A stretch of DNA of 56,742 nucleotides from Erysipelatoclostridium sp. AM42-17. Lineage in GTDB: Bacteria; Bacillota_I; Bacilli_A; Erysipelotrichales; Coprobacillaceae. A model generated the notes under the pieces. It was not told where the DNA came from, searched no databases, and worked only from the letters and a program-made list of their open reading frames with translations. Of the stretch, positions 25,644 to 34,551 are shown one piece after another. The DNA lies in assembly GCF_003480255.1 (NCBI RefSeq), contig NZ_QUIN01000010.1, positions 1 to 56,742 on the forward strand. Reading direction: 5' to 3'. Position 1 is the stretch's first letter. Each line of letters opens with the position of its first letter. The position numbers were made by a program, and so were the translations under genes.

Positions 25644-26053
25644 TGGATTTGATTAGTCAAATCCAAGGATTGGGTTATTCTTTTGGATATGCTTTCGTTG
25701 CTTCTTTTATTTATCATTTTATTAATCGTGCTCTTATTAAAATTAAATTACGTGTGATAAGATGGGTATTTCAAATGATACTCGGTAGTAGTTTTGCCTT
25801 TTGTTATTACTATGGATTAGTTATGATTAATGAAGGTGTTATTAAACTGTATTTTATCGGTGTTTTAGTTTTTGGCTATCTTATTTATGAGCTTTATTTT
25901 AATCAGTATTTGATAGGTGTGATTGATAAAATGGTAAAGTTTGTTAAATATATTTTATTGCCGATACACTTTGTATTTAAGCGTTTTAATGCTATAATGA
26001 AAAATACAAAGAGGGTGATGAAATGGAAAAGAAAAGAAGAAAACCATTCTTAG
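25643..26053 (+). CDS. yabQ: Spore cortex protein YabQ
   Basis: A 136-residue membrane protein with helices near 10-30, 40-60, 64-82 and 98-118 and a strongly basic C-terminus. YabQ is required for spore cortex formation in Bacillus. Its assignment rests on the hydropathy pattern, on SQIQGLGYSFGYAFVASFIYH at the N-terminus and on position between yabP and divIC. TAATG overlap with yabP suggests coupling; its last 31 nt overlap divIC. Confidence 0.85.
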   Translation: MDLISQIQGLGYSFGYAFVASFIYHFINRALIKIKLRVIRWVFQMILGSSFAFCYYYGLVMINEGVIKLYFIGVLVFGYLIYELYFNQYLIGVIDKMVKFVKYILLPIHFVFKRFNAIMKNTKRVMKWKRKEENHS

Positions 26054-26310
26054 GATTTATTTGTATATTTTTAAGTTTTGGCATGCTTTATGTTTTGCTT
26101 AATACCTCAATGCAAACTTTTTCCAAAAAAGAAGAAATTGCCCAATTAGAAAAAAGAAAAGCTGCAATTGAAAAAGAAAAAAAAGATTTAGAAAATGAAG
26201 TCGATTTACTTAATGATGATGGGTATGTGACACGTTATGCTAGAGAAAATTACATCTTTACTAAAGACGGAGAACAAGTAGCTATCTTACCTGATATTGA
26301 CAAAAAATAA
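26023..26310 (+). CDS. divIC: Septum formation initiator DivIC
   Basis: A 95-residue bitopic division protein of the FtsB/DivIC family. A short basic cytoplasmic N-terminus (KKRRKP) is followed by one membrane helix (about 8-26). A coiled coil (about 34-66, EEIAQLEKRKAAIEKEKKDL) is followed by the conserved YARENYIF-x-KDGE motif. It partners FtsL and DivIB in the divisome. GAGGGTGATGAA precedes the ATG, inside the end of yabQ. Confidence 0.93.
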   Translation: MEKKRRKPFLGFICIFLSFGMLYVLLNTSMQTFSKKEEIAQLEKRKAAIEKEKKDLENEVDLLNDDGYVTRYARENYIFTKDGEQVAILPDIDKK

Positions 26311-26330
26311 GCTCAATGCTTATTTTTTAT
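26302..26330 (+). terminator. Terminator of the yabP-yabQ-divIC unit
   Basis: AAAAAATAAGC/GCTTATTTTTT 11-bp stem with a TCAAT loop, including the divIC stop. T-rich 3' arm. Confidence 0.8.
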
Positions 26331-26354
26331 TTTACAAATTAAGAAAAATAAACG

Positions 26355-26380
26355 ATAGTATCATCACTTTATGATACTAT
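26355..26380 (+). promoter_or_regulatory. 10-bp perfect dyad upstream of two HAD genes
   Basis: ATAGTATCAT-CACTTT-ATGATACTAT. The right arm includes TATGAT, a possible -10 element, so repressor binding here would shut the promoter. No matching dyad was noticed elsewhere. Confidence 0.5.
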
Positions 26381-26400
26381 ACCAAATAAGGGGTGGTTTG

Positions 26401-27222
26401 ATGTATAAAATCATGTATTCAGACTTAGATGAAACTTTACTTGTTAATCATCATGTTCCTGATTTTAATGTTGAAGCAATAAAAAAAGCACAAGAAAAAG
26501 GGTTGAAATTTGTTCCTTGTACTGGACGTGCTTATAATATGATTCCTGAGATTTTAAAAGAAATAGGAACATATGATCAAGAAAATGAATATGCTATTTG
26601 TTTTAATGGGGGATTGGTTGTTGAAAATAAGAATCAAAAGATTTTATATTTTAAAGGATTAGATTATGAAAATTGTTCAAAAATCTTTGATTATGGTAAA
26701 GAATTAGATGTGTGTGTTTTAGTTTTTACCATTGATTGTTGTTATATTTTCCATGCTGACAAACGAGAAGTAGAACGTAAGATTGAACAAAAAGCACCAT
26801 TTAAAGTTATTGATACATATGATATGTCTTTTTTAAAGAATGAAAATATAGCAAAGATTTTATATGCTAAAAGAGACATGGATAGATTAAAAGACATTGT
26901 TGAAACAATGCCTGAAGTGATAAAAAAAGATGTTAATATTACTTATTCTAGCAATCGTTATATTGAGTTTAATACCAAAGGGGTTAATAAAGGTACTGGA
27001 ATGAGGTTTTTAACTGATTACCTTGGCTTTAATATTAATCAAACAATTGGTATTGGTGATAATTATAATGACGTTGAAATGATTAAAATGGCAGGACTAG
27101 GATGTGTTGTAGCGTGTGCCAGTGATGATGTTAAAGCTTTAGCTCAATATGTTACAGTCCATGATTATGATCAGGGTGCTGTTAAAGAAGTAATAGAAAA
27201 ATATATTTTGGAGGAAGAATAA
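26401..27222 (+). CDS. Cof-type HAD phosphatase
   Basis: A 273-residue haloacid-dehalogenase-family sugar-phosphate or nucleotide phosphatase of the Cof/IIB type. Motif I is SDLDETLL (about 7-14), motif II falls in FVPCTGRAY, and motif IV is GIGDNYNDVEM (about 218-228). A cap domain lies between. The ATG at 26401 is chosen for AAGGGGTGG upstream. It is followed with a one-base overlap by a paralogue of similar length, so the pair arose by tandem duplication. The substrate is unknown. Confidence 0.9.
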   Translation: MYKIMYSDLDETLLVNHHVPDFNVEAIKKAQEKGLKFVPCTGRAYNMIPEILKEIGTYDQENEYAICFNGGLVVENKNQKILYFKGLDYENCSKIFDYGKELDVCVLVFTIDCCYIFHADKREVERKIEQKAPFKVIDTYDMSFLKNENIAKILYAKRDMDRLKDIVETMPEVIKKDVNITYSSNRYIEFNTKGVNKGTGMRFLTDYLGFNINQTIGIGDNYNDVEMIKMAGLGCVVACASDDVKALAQYVTVHDYDQGAVKEVIEKYILEEE

Positions 27223-28055
27223 TGGGTTATAAATTAATCGCAAGTGATTTGGATGAAACTTTATTAAATGATGATCATGTTTGTCCACGAGCAAATATTG
27301 AATGGATTCAAAAGGCAAGAAAGGAATATGGGGTTAAATTTGTTCCAGCAACAGGAAGGGGTTATATGCAAATTCAACCTGAATTAAAAGCACTAGGATT
27401 ATATGATCTACCAGAAGAATATACTTTATCTTTTAATGGGGGAGCTTTAACTGAAAATAAAGATAATCGCGTTATTGAATTTAATGGTTTGTCTTTTGAA
27501 AAAACAAAAGAAATTTTTGAATTCGGTTTAAAACAAGATGTATGTATTCATGTTTATACTCAAGATACTTTGTATGTTTATCGTTTATCTGAGTCTGAAA
27601 GACAAAGAATTGAACATCAAAAATTAGATGCTGTTTATCCTGAAGAAGATAGTATTGATTTTTTAAAGGATACCCCTATTTCAAAGATTCTATATCAAAA
27701 TGTGGATGTTCCGTATTTAATGACTTTAGAACCACAGATGAAAGATATCACAGATGGATGTTGTGCAGTAAGTTATTCTAGTAATCGCTATATGGAATTT
27801 AATGCTTTAGGTGTTGATAAAGGGAAAGGACTTATTGATTTAGCTCATAAATTAGGTATTGATATTAAAGATACAATTGCGGTTGGTGATAACTATAATG
27901 ATATGGCTATGTTAGAAGTAGCAGGTTTATCTGTAGCAGCAAATAATGCGGTTGATGATGTAAAAAAAGCATGTGATTATACAACAAAGGCTAACAACAA
28001 TGAGGGTGTTGTGGCTGAATTAATTAGAAAGTTTATTTTTAATGAGGACATTTAA
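27222..28055 (+). CDS. Cof-type HAD phosphatase (tandem paralogue)
   Basis: A 277-residue paralogue of the preceding gene. It shares SDLDETLLNDD, FVPATGRGY, the SYSSNRYMEFN segment and AVGDNYNDMAM. Cap-domain residues differ, so the substrate may differ. It starts on the last base of the previous stop (TAATG) with AGGAAGAA upstream. Its 3' end overlaps ung by 14 nt. The three genes probably form one transcript behind the dyad at 26355-26380. Confidence 0.9.
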   Translation: MGYKLIASDLDETLLNDDHVCPRANIEWIQKARKEYGVKFVPATGRGYMQIQPELKALGLYDLPEEYTLSFNGGALTENKDNRVIEFNGLSFEKTKEIFEFGLKQDVCIHVYTQDTLYVYRLSESERQRIEHQKLDAVYPEEDSIDFLKDTPISKILYQNVDVPYLMTLEPQMKDITDGCCAVSYSSNRYMEFNALGVDKGKGLIDLAHKLGIDIKDTIAVGDNYNDMAMLEVAGLSVAANNAVDDVKKACDYTTKANNNEGVVAELIRKFIFNEDI

Positions 28056-28704
28056 TCAAATTGTTGAACATGAATTTCAACAAGATTATTATAAAAAGTT
28101 ACATCAAGCAGTAGAACAAGCTTATCAAACCACAACCGTTTATCCACCTAAAGAAGAAATTTTTAGAGCTTTAAATCTTTGTCATTATGATGATGTTAAA
28201 GTTGTTATTTTAGGTCAAGACCCTTATCATGAACCTCATCAAGCTAATGGTTTAGCTTTTAGTGTGACTAAAGGAGTCAAAGTACCACCAAGTCTAGTAA
28301 ATATTTATCAGGAGTTACACGATGATTTAGGTGTACCTATTCCTTATCATGGTGATTTAACATCTTGGGCTAAACAAGGTGTCTTACTTTTAAATAATGT
28401 ATTGACAGTAGAACGTGGTAAAGCTAATTCTCATCGTCATTTAGGTTGGGAAACTTTTACTTTAAATGTTATCAAAGCTTTAAATGAAAGAGAAAAACCA
28501 ATGGTTTTTATCCTATGGGGTAGAAATGCTATTGAAAAGAAAAAATGCATAGATGAAACAAAACATCTTGTATTAACGAGTCCCCATCCTTCACCATTAT
28601 CAGCTTATCGTGGCTTTTTTGGTTCAAAACCATTTAGTAAAACAAATGAGTTTTTAATGAATCATGGAATGGAACCGATAGATTGGAGTATTAAAAATGT
28701 TTAA
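28042..28704 (+). CDS. ung: Uracil-DNA glycosylase
   Basis: A 220-residue family 1 UDG that removes uracil from DNA to start base-excision repair. The catalytic water-activating motif GQDPYHEPHQANGLAFSV includes D60. The Leu-loop motif HPSPLSAYRGFFGSKPFS has H182. The length matches bacterial Ung. The ATG lies within the end of the HAD gene and no good Shine-Dalgarno is seen, so translation is probably coupled. folC follows with an 8-nt overlap. Confidence 0.98.
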   Translation: MRTFNQIVEHEFQQDYYKKLHQAVEQAYQTTTVYPPKEEIFRALNLCHYDDVKVVILGQDPYHEPHQANGLAFSVTKGVKVPPSLVNIYQELHDDLGVPIPYHGDLTSWAKQGVLLLNNVLTVERGKANSHRHLGWETFTLNVIKALNEREKPMVFILWGRNAIEKKKCIDETKHLVLTSPHPSPLSAYRGFFGSKPFSKTNEFLMNHGMEPIDWSIKNV

Positions 28705-29851
28705 TGATATAAAACAAGCGATATCCTATATAGAATCAAAACGTACGAAACGTACGTTTTTGATGTTTAAAGAAACAGTTGAAAAATATCATTTTAATAT
28801 TCATCAAAAAAATATGATTCATATAGCCGGTACAAATGGTAAAGGGAGTACAACAACTTTTATTAGAGATTTATTAATGCAACATGGCTATCGAGTAGGA
28901 ACTTTTACATCTCCTTATATTGTAAGTCATAATGAACGTATGTGTATTAATGGCAAAGCCATCAGTGATGAACGTTTATTAGAAATAATTAATGAATTTT
29001 ATGAAATGATTGAAAAAGAACGTTTGTCTATGTTTGAAATTGATGTTTTAATCATGCTTAAATATTTTGATGAAGAAGATTTAGATTATCGTATTATTGA
29101 ATGTGGTATAGGTGGTTTAAATGATAAGACAAATGTGATTGATAGTTGTGTGAGTGTTATTACGAACATTGGTTATGATCATCAATTTATGTTAGGTAAT
29201 ACTTTAAGTGAAATTGCTTTACAAAAAGCAGGAATTATTAAAGAGCATCAAATGTTTTATACTACTGAACAAAATCAGAATTTGCTTTCTATTTTTAAAG
29301 ATCATTGTCATCAAAAAGAAACAAGTTTTCATGAAGTTAAGGTACCTGAAATCACTCATTTTCCTTACCAAATTCCTTTTTTGAATTATACTTATACTTT
29401 GAATCATGGAGGAAGTTATCAGGTAAAAAATGCTCTTTTGGCACTCTATGTGTGTCATGATTTAATTGAATTAGATACTGATAAAATTCAAACTGTTTTA
29501 AATCAATTTAACTGGCCTGGACGATTTGAAAGGTTTGGGAAATTTATTTTAGATGGTGCTCATAATCAAGATGGTATTCAAGCCTTGATTCAAACGATTC
29601 AAGATCAAAAATTAACAGATGTAGGTATTGTATTTAGTGCTTTAAATGATAAAGATATTGATCATATGTTAGCGATGTTAAAAGATTTTGATGTCATGAT
29701 GGCTTCTTTTGATGATGATCGTAGTAATCATCAAGGAAGAGATTTTAAGGAGGCTCTTTCTTTGATGGCAGCTAAACATCAAACTGTAGTTGTTACAGGT
29801 TCCTTGCATTTTATTAGCACAGTAAGGAAATATGTAGAAAATCGTCCCTAA
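28697..29851 (+). CDS. folC: Folylpolyglutamate synthase / dihydrofolate synthase
   Basis: A 384-residue ATP-dependent ligase adding glutamate to folates. The P-loop HIAGTNGKGSTTTFI (about 36-50), the FTSPYIVSHNERMCING segment, the ECGIGGLNDKTNV loop and the second-domain LDGAHNQDG motif are present. It is somewhat shorter than the usual 420-430 residues, mostly in the C-terminal domain. Its Shine-Dalgarno (TTGGAG) lies inside ung, and a bidirectional terminator follows. Confidence 0.95.
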   Translation: MFNDIKQAISYIESKRTKRTFLMFKETVEKYHFNIHQKNMIHIAGTNGKGSTTTFIRDLLMQHGYRVGTFTSPYIVSHNERMCINGKAISDERLLEIINEFYEMIEKERLSMFEIDVLIMLKYFDEEDLDYRIIECGIGGLNDKTNVIDSCVSVITNIGYDHQFMLGNTLSEIALQKAGIIKEHQMFYTTEQNQNLLSIFKDHCHQKETSFHEVKVPEITHFPYQIPFLNYTYTLNHGGSYQVKNALLALYVCHDLIELDTDKIQTVLNQFNWPGRFERFGKFILDGAHNQDGIQALIQTIQDQKLTDVGIVFSALNDKDIDHMLAMLKDFDVMMASFDDDRSNHQGRDFKEALSLMAAKHQTVVVTGSLHFISTVRKYVENRP

Positions 29852-29866
29852 AGGACGGTTTTTTTA
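29837..29866. terminator. Bidirectional terminator between folC and gerQ
   Basis: AAAATCGTCC/GGACGGTTTT 10-bp stem (one G-U) with the folC stop in the loop. Seven T follow on the plus strand and TTTT on the minus strand. Confidence 0.85.
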
Positions 29867-30142
29867 TTGTGGTGTATTATATTGATGGTCTAATTCTTCA
29901 TCAAATTCAGACCATACATAATAAATAAATGAAAGTAGATAACGTTTCTCGCTTTCAGGATCTTTGATAATAAAATAATCCATTCCGGCATCTTCTAAAA
30001 TTCCAGTAAAGGTACGATCACGCCATTGGTTACTACTACTAAAGGTAAAATAGAAAGTACCTAATTTACCAATGTTTAATCTTAAAATATTTCCAAGATA
30101 TATGTCTGGAATATTACCGGTATCAGAATTTTTAGCAGGCAA
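29864..30142 (-). CDS. gerQ: Spore coat protein GerQ
   Basis: A 92-residue GerQ-family protein. It has LGNILRLNIGKLGTFYFTFSSS, WRDRTFTGILEDAGMDYFIIKDP and RYLLSFIYYVWSEFDEE, which align in order with Bacillus GerQ. GerQ is a coat protein needed to place the cortex lytic enzyme CwlJ, whose gene is directly upstream. The start is uncertain. The frame stays open back to 30217 without ATG or GTG. TTG at 30142 has no Shine-Dalgarno, while AAAGGA at 30211-30206 stands 9 nt before an in-frame ATC at 30196. An ATC start would add 18 residues. Confidence 0.85.
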   Translation of the reverse strand: MPAKNSDTGNIPDIYLGNILRLNIGKLGTFYFTFSSSNQWRDRTFTGILEDAGMDYFIIKDPESEKRYLLSFIYYVWSEFDEELDHQYNTPQ

Positions 30143-30210
30143 GGTTGTATCATCTTGTCTTACAAGGTAAGGGTTTAAATCATCAAAATATTCGATATTA
30201 TCACGTCCTT

Positions 30211-30633
30211 TTAAAGTTCACAATTCAGGTTGCTTTGGGGGTTATAGAAACAATGGTTTTTATAACGACCAGATAAAGTACCGTAAAAAGTTGGTGGACA
30301 ACTTACATTTGTACCCGGGTTTTTAAACCATAAGGCATTTTGGGCCGGTTGTTGTCTAAATGAGGTGATTGTACGTAATGCAAGTTCTTTTTCTTTATCA
30401 TTGACCCCACTATTAAATAGCGGGGTACCAACACCAGCAAAGGCGTTTTTTTGATAAACGGCTTCAGTAATTGAAGTAACTTGCCTAAAAACATCACAAA
30501 TGGCGACAACACGATTGATGACGACATTGCCAACCAATAACATTCCTAGATCACCCTCGCTTAAGGCTTCTGATTTAATGAGACGAGCTAATAAATCAAC
30601 TTCTTTAGGGTTATAGGCAATACGTTGGGTCAT
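30211..30633 (-). CDS. cwlJ: Spore cortex-lytic enzyme CwlJ
   Basis: A 140-residue SleB/CwlJ (Hydrolase_2) domain without signal peptide, the same size as Bacillus CwlJ. The catalytic Glu lies in ARLIKSEALSEGDLGMLLVGNVVINR (E in KSEALSEG), and FAGVGTPLFN and the late AQNALWFKNPG-x5-CPPTFYG segment are typical. CwlJ degrades cortex peptidoglycan during Ca-dipicolinate-triggered germination. Together with gerQ it forms the canonical pair. GGGGGGTGAATAA precedes the ATG. A sporulation promoter is expected upstream, but I cannot point to a clear one. Confidence 0.9.
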   Translation of the reverse strand: MTQRIAYNPKEVDLLARLIKSEALSEGDLGMLLVGNVVINRVVAICDVFRQVTSITEAVYQKNAFAGVGTPLFNSGVNDKEKELALRTITSFRQQPAQNALWFKNPGTNVSCPPTFYGTLSGRYKNHCFYNPQSNLNCEL

Positions 30634-30642
30634 TTATTCACC

Positions 30643-30830
30643 CCCCTATATGTATATATGTGTTTATGGTTAAAAAAATGTAAATAAAATTATTAATTAC
30701 TAAATTAATTAAAATATAGATTAAATAGGTGTATGATAAATATAGAGAAAAGAAAAAATACGACATAAATTATTTGTTATATGTTTTATAATTGTCGTGA
30801 ATTCTAACCCAATGTATGGTAGAATTAAAG
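30643..30830. other. Non-coding gap between divergent cwlJ and glgC
   Basis: A very AT-rich stretch with TATATA-rich runs at 30646-30660 and no ORF of note. TAGAAT (30820-30825) with GTGAAT (30798-30803) 16 nt upstream is the best glgC promoter candidate, but the -35 element is weak. A late sporulation promoter for cwlJ should lie at its left edge. Confidence 0.4.
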
Positions 30831-30835
30831 TATAA

Positions 30836-30849
30836 CAAAAGCGCTTACA
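30836..30849 (+). promoter_or_regulatory. cre-like site for CcpA upstream of glgC
   Basis: CAAAAGCGCTTACA matches the cre consensus TGWAANCGNTNWCA at 12 of 14 positions, including the CG centre. It lies just after the predicted transcription start, where CcpA usually blocks elongation, 24 nt before glgC. This suggests carbon catabolite control of glycogen synthesis. Confidence 0.6.
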
Positions 30850-30872
30850 TTTTTTTATAGGAGGAGATAAAA

Positions 30873-32000
30873 ATGGGAAAAGAGATTGTCGCAATGATAT
30901 TAGCTGGAGGACGTGGAACACGTCTAAAAGAATTAACTGCTAAAGTGGCTAAGCCTGCAGTGCATTTCGGTGGGAAGTATCGTATTATTGATTTTCCACT
31001 TAGTAATTGCGCCAATTCGGGAATTGATGTTGTTGGGGTACTAACACAATATGAATCAGTTGTCTTAGGTACTTATGTTGGTGCAGGAACAAAATGGGGG
31101 TTAGATGGTGGTCAATCATTAGCTGCTATTTTACCAGCCCGTGAAAGAGATGAAGTTGGAGCAACATGGTATGAAGGTACAGCTGACGCTATATATCAAA
31201 ATATTGGTTTCTTAGATCAATATGATCCTGAATATGTTTTAATTTTATCAGGAGATCATATCTATAAGATGGATTATGCTCAAATGCTAGAAGCTCATAA
31301 AGCAAGAGGAGCTGATGCTACGATTGCAGTTTTAAATGTTTCTTTAAAGGAAGCAAGTCGATTTGGTATTATGAATACAAATGAAGATGGAAGCATTTAT
31401 GAATTCGAAGAAAAACCAGAAAAACCAAAATCTACTTTAGCTTCAATGGGAATTTATATTTTTACTTATAAACAATTACGTCGTTATTTAATTGCTGATG
31501 CGAAAAAGAAAGACAGTAAACATGATTTTGGTATGAATATTATTCCTGATATGTTGGCTGACAACAAAAAACTATATGCTTATGAATTTGATGGATATTG
31601 GAAAGATGTAGGAACAGTTGAAAGCTTATGGCAAGCAAATATGGATTTGATTCATGATAAAGAATTAGATTTATATAATATTAAAAAAGATTGGAAAATT
31701 TATACAGAAGATACTTTAGGTATTCCTCAAATTATCGGAGAAAAAGCTAATGTAAAGAATTCACTTATTACTCAAGGATGTCTTGTTAATGGTGAAGTAA
31801 GTGGCTCAGTATTATTCAATAATGTTAATGTTGGAGAAGGTGCAAAAGTCATTGATTCAGTATTAATGCCAGGAGTATTAGTAGAAGAAGGGGCTGAAAT
31901 TTATAAAGCCATAATTGATGAAGGTGTTGTTGTCAAGGCAAAATCAATCATCAACAAAGAAGCAAAAGAAGTCGCATTAGTAAGCGATCATACTAGATAG
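30873..32000 (+). CDS. glgC: Glucose-1-phosphate adenylyltransferase, catalytic subunit
   Basis: A 375-residue enzyme making ADP-glucose from glucose-1-phosphate and ATP, the committed step of glycogen synthesis. The nucleotide-binding motif [12 protein letters not shown] (about 11-22), [15 protein letters not shown], the [11 protein letters not shown] loop, EEKPEKPKS and [11 protein letters not shown] are all intact. A left-handed beta-helix ends the protein. AGGAGGAG precedes the ATG. It is cotranscribed with glgD and glgA. Confidence 0.97.
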   Translation: MGKEIVAMILAGGRGTRLKELTAKVAKPAVHFGGKYRIIDFPLSNCANSGIDVVGVLTQYESVVLGTYVGAGTKWGLDGGQSLAAILPARERDEVGATWYEGTADAIYQNIGFLDQYDPEYVLILSGDHIYKMDYAQMLEAHKARGADATIAVLNVSLKEASRFGIMNTNEDGSIYEFEEKPEKPKSTLASMGIYIFTYKQLRRYLIADAKKKDSKHDFGMNIIPDMLADNKKLYAYEFDGYWKDVGTVESLWQANMDLIHDKELDLYNIKKDWKIYTEDTLGIPQIIGEKANVKNSLITQGCLVNGEVSGSVLFNNVNVGEGAKVIDSVLMPGVLVEEGAEIYKAIIDEGVVVKAKSIINKEAKEVALVSDHTR

Positions 32001-32014
32001 GGAGGCAAACAAAG

Positions 32015-33124
32015 ATGGCAAAAGTAATAGGTTTAGTTAATTTACATTCAGATGTCAATTTTACAGGTTTGACAGAAAGAAGACCGGTAGCGTCTGTAAG
32101 CTTCCTTGGTCGTTATGCAATTATTGATTTCGTATTATCAAATATGTCGAATTCATCAATTGATTCAGTTGGGGTTTTAATTCAACAAAAACCACGTTCT
32201 TTATTTAAACATTTAGGAAATGGTAATTCATGGAATTTTAACTCTAAAGCTGGGGGTGTTTCATTATTATATAATGAAAAATATGCTAATAACCCTAAAT
32301 ACAATCATGATATTAATAACTTAATTGAAAATATAGCATTTTTAGAAAATAATAAATCTGATTATGTAGTAATTGCACCAGCACATATTGTTACAACAAT
32401 GGATTATCGTGATGTTGTTGCAGCACATGAAAAATCTGGTGCTGAAATTACCATGGTTTATCAAAAAATTAAAGATGCTGATAAAGCCTTTGTTGGAGGG
32501 GAATATTTAGATATTAAAGATGGCTATGTAGAAGGTGTAGGAGTGAATAAAGGATCACGTAAAACACGTGCTATTTCGCTTGAAACCTATGTTATTAATA
32601 CTAAAGAATTATTAAGAATTATGAAGAAAGCATGTCGTGTAAGTTCATTTTTCTCTTTAAAAGATTCGCTTGCTTATTTATGTGATGAAAAACAAATTCA
32701 TGCTTATGAATATAAAGGATATGCACGTTGTTTAGATTCTTTAGAAAGTTATTTTAAATATTCATTAGAGTTCTTAGATTTAGATGTTTCTTCTGCAGTA
32801 TTTAAATCTAATTGGCCATTATATACGAACACAAATGATACACCACCTACAAAATATTTAGATCATGCTGATGTAAATAAATCGTTTATCGCAAATGGTG
32901 CCATTATTGATGGTACTGTTCAAAATAGTATTATTGGTCGTGAAGTGGTTATTGGTAAAGGTGCTAAGATCAAGAACTGTATTATTTTCTCAGGATCAAA
33001 GATTGCTCCAGGATCACAATTAGAAAATGTAATTATTGATAAACGAGCTCGTGTTGAAAAACAAACACATCTTGAAGGAAATGAAACAACACCTTTATAT
33101 ATTAAAGAAGGAGATGTTGTTTAA
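32015..33124 (+). CDS. glgD: Glucose-1-phosphate adenylyltransferase subunit GlgD
   Basis: A 369-residue paralogue of GlgC. It keeps the fold (RYAIIDFVLSNMSNSSIDSVGV; beta-helix C-terminus). It lacks the GGRGTRL nucleotide loop, and the SGDH motif is replaced by IAPAH, so it is probably a regulatory rather than catalytic subunit. GlgC/GlgD heteromers are typical of Firmicutes. The stop overlaps the glgA start by one base (TAATG), ensuring coupled synthesis. Confidence 0.95.
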   Translation: MAKVIGLVNLHSDVNFTGLTERRPVASVSFLGRYAIIDFVLSNMSNSSIDSVGVLIQQKPRSLFKHLGNGNSWNFNSKAGGVSLLYNEKYANNPKYNHDINNLIENIAFLENNKSDYVVIAPAHIVTTMDYRDVVAAHEKSGAEITMVYQKIKDADKAFVGGEYLDIKDGYVEGVGVNKGSRKTRAISLETYVINTKELLRIMKKACRVSSFFSLKDSLAYLCDEKQIHAYEYKGYARCLDSLESYFKYSLEFLDLDVSSAVFKSNWPLYTNTNDTPPTKYLDHADVNKSFIANGAIIDGTVQNSIIGREVVIGKGAKIKNCIIFSGSKIAPGSQLENVIIDKRARVEKQTHLEGNETTPLYIKEGDVV

Positions 33125-34551
33125 TGAGAGTTCTTTTTGTTGCAAGTGAAGGGACACCTTTCATTAAATCAGGGGGTCTTGCAGATGTTATTGGCTCTTT
33201 GCCAAAAGAAATGGCAAAACAAGGGGTAGAAAGTATTGTTGTTTTACCTAAATATCAAGATATGAAATTTGCTGATAAGATTGAATATGTAACAAATTTT
33301 GATATCTTTATGGGATGGCGTAAATGCTATTGTGGTGTTTTTAAGTATGAATTAGATGGGGTAACTTATTATTTCATTGATAATGAACAATATTTTAAAA
33401 GACCGGGTTTATATGGCTATGATGATGATTATGAAAGATTTGCATTCTTTGATTTTGCAGTTCTTGAGCTAATTAGTCATTTAAATATTAGACCAGATGT
33501 CTTACACATGCATGATTGGCAAACAGCTATGATTGCTATGTTATATCGAGAAAGATATTGCTATTATGATTATTATCAAAATATTAAGTTAGTATTCACA
33601 ATTCACAATATTGCTTTCCAAGGTAAAGCGGATCCACATTTATTAGAAGAATTCTTTGGTTTAGATAATTATTTGTACTATAACGGTAATTGTCGAAATG
33701 ATGATTGTTTAAACATGATGAAAGCAGCTATTTTCTACAGTGATATTATTACTACAGTATCACCAACTTATGCCAAGGAGATATTAACTGATGAATATGG
33801 TGAAGGATTACAATCAATTTTACAAATGAGACAACATGACTTATATGGTATTTTAAATGGGGTTGATTATGATGTTATTAATCCTAATAAAGATCCTATG
33901 ATTGTAAAAAAATATACACCAAGAACAGTGAAAAAAGGTAAATTAGAAAATAAACTTGCATTACAAAAAGAAGTAGGATTACCAGAAGATCCAGATGTAG
34001 CCTTAATTGGTATTGTTACAAGACTTACAAGACAAAAAGGTTTAGATTTGATTATTAATCAATTTGAGGCGCTTTGTGGACGTCGGGTACAGGTTGTTAT
34101 TTTGGGTGCTGGAGATCGTGTTTATGAAGATGCTTTAAAAGGTGTAGCCTACTATCATCAAGATAAAGTGTCAATGCAATGTAAATATGACTTTGGATTA
34201 TCGTGTCGTATTTATGCAGGATGTGATATGTTCTTAATGCCTTCGTTATTTGAACCATGTGGATTATCACAAATGATGTCTTTAAAATATGGAACTATTC
34301 CTATTGTTCGTGAAACAGGTGGTTTAAAAGATAGTGTTATTCCATACAATGAATTTGAACAAACAGGAACAGGATTTAGTTTTACAAACTATAACGCTCA
34401 TGAAATGATGGATACAATAGATTATGCATTGCATACTTTCTATGATTATCCTGAAAATTGGGATCGTTTAGTCCAAAGAGCAATGAAAGAAAAATTAGAC
34501 TGGGAAGTAAGCGCAAGCCGTTATATTGAATTATTCTCTTCCTTGTTGTAA
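33124..34551 (+). CDS. glgA: Glycogen synthase (ADP-glucose)
   Basis: A 475-residue GT5 glycosyltransferase extending alpha-1,4-glucan. The N-terminal ADP-glucose motif KSGGLADVIGSLP (about 16-28), HMHDWQTAMI and the C-terminal domain with TRLTRQKG (about 300) and the EPCGLSQM acidic motif (about 377-384) are present. The length is standard. No branching enzyme or phosphorylase follows, so glgB and glgP must lie elsewhere if the cell makes branched glycogen. A remarkable perfect palindrome follows. Confidence 0.97.
   Translation: MRVLFVASEGTPFIKSGGLADVIGSLPKEMAKQGVESIVVLPKYQDMKFADKIEYVTNFDIFMGWRKCYCGVFKYELDGVTYYFIDNEQYFKRPGLYGYDDDYERFAFFDFAVLELISHLNIRPDVLHMHDWQTAMIAMLYRERYCYYDYYQNIKLVFTIHNIAFQGKADPHLLEEFFGLDNYLYYNGNCRNDDCLNMMKAAIFYSDIITTVSPTYAKEILTDEYGEGLQSILQMRQHDLYGILNGVDYDVINPNKDPMIVKKYTPRTVKKGKLENKLALQKEVGLPEDPDVALIGIVTRLTRQKGLDLIINQFEALCGRRVQVVILGAGDRVYEDALKGVAYYHQDKVSMQCKYDFGLSCRIYAGCDMFLMPSLFEPCGLSQMMSLKYGTIPIVRETGGLKDSVIPYNEFEQTGTGFSFTNYNAHEMMDTIDYALHTFYDYPENWDRLVQRAMKEKLDWEVSASRYIELFSSLL

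Noticed and set aside
30211..30220. Programmed -1 frameshift joining cwlJ and gerQ
   Set aside because: The two frames meet at the cwlJ stop, but there is no slippery heptamer and the two proteins are separate in other spore formers.
30303..30533. Second minus-strand frame overlapping cwlJ
   Set aside because: It is out of frame with a clear CwlJ domain and has no ribosome site.
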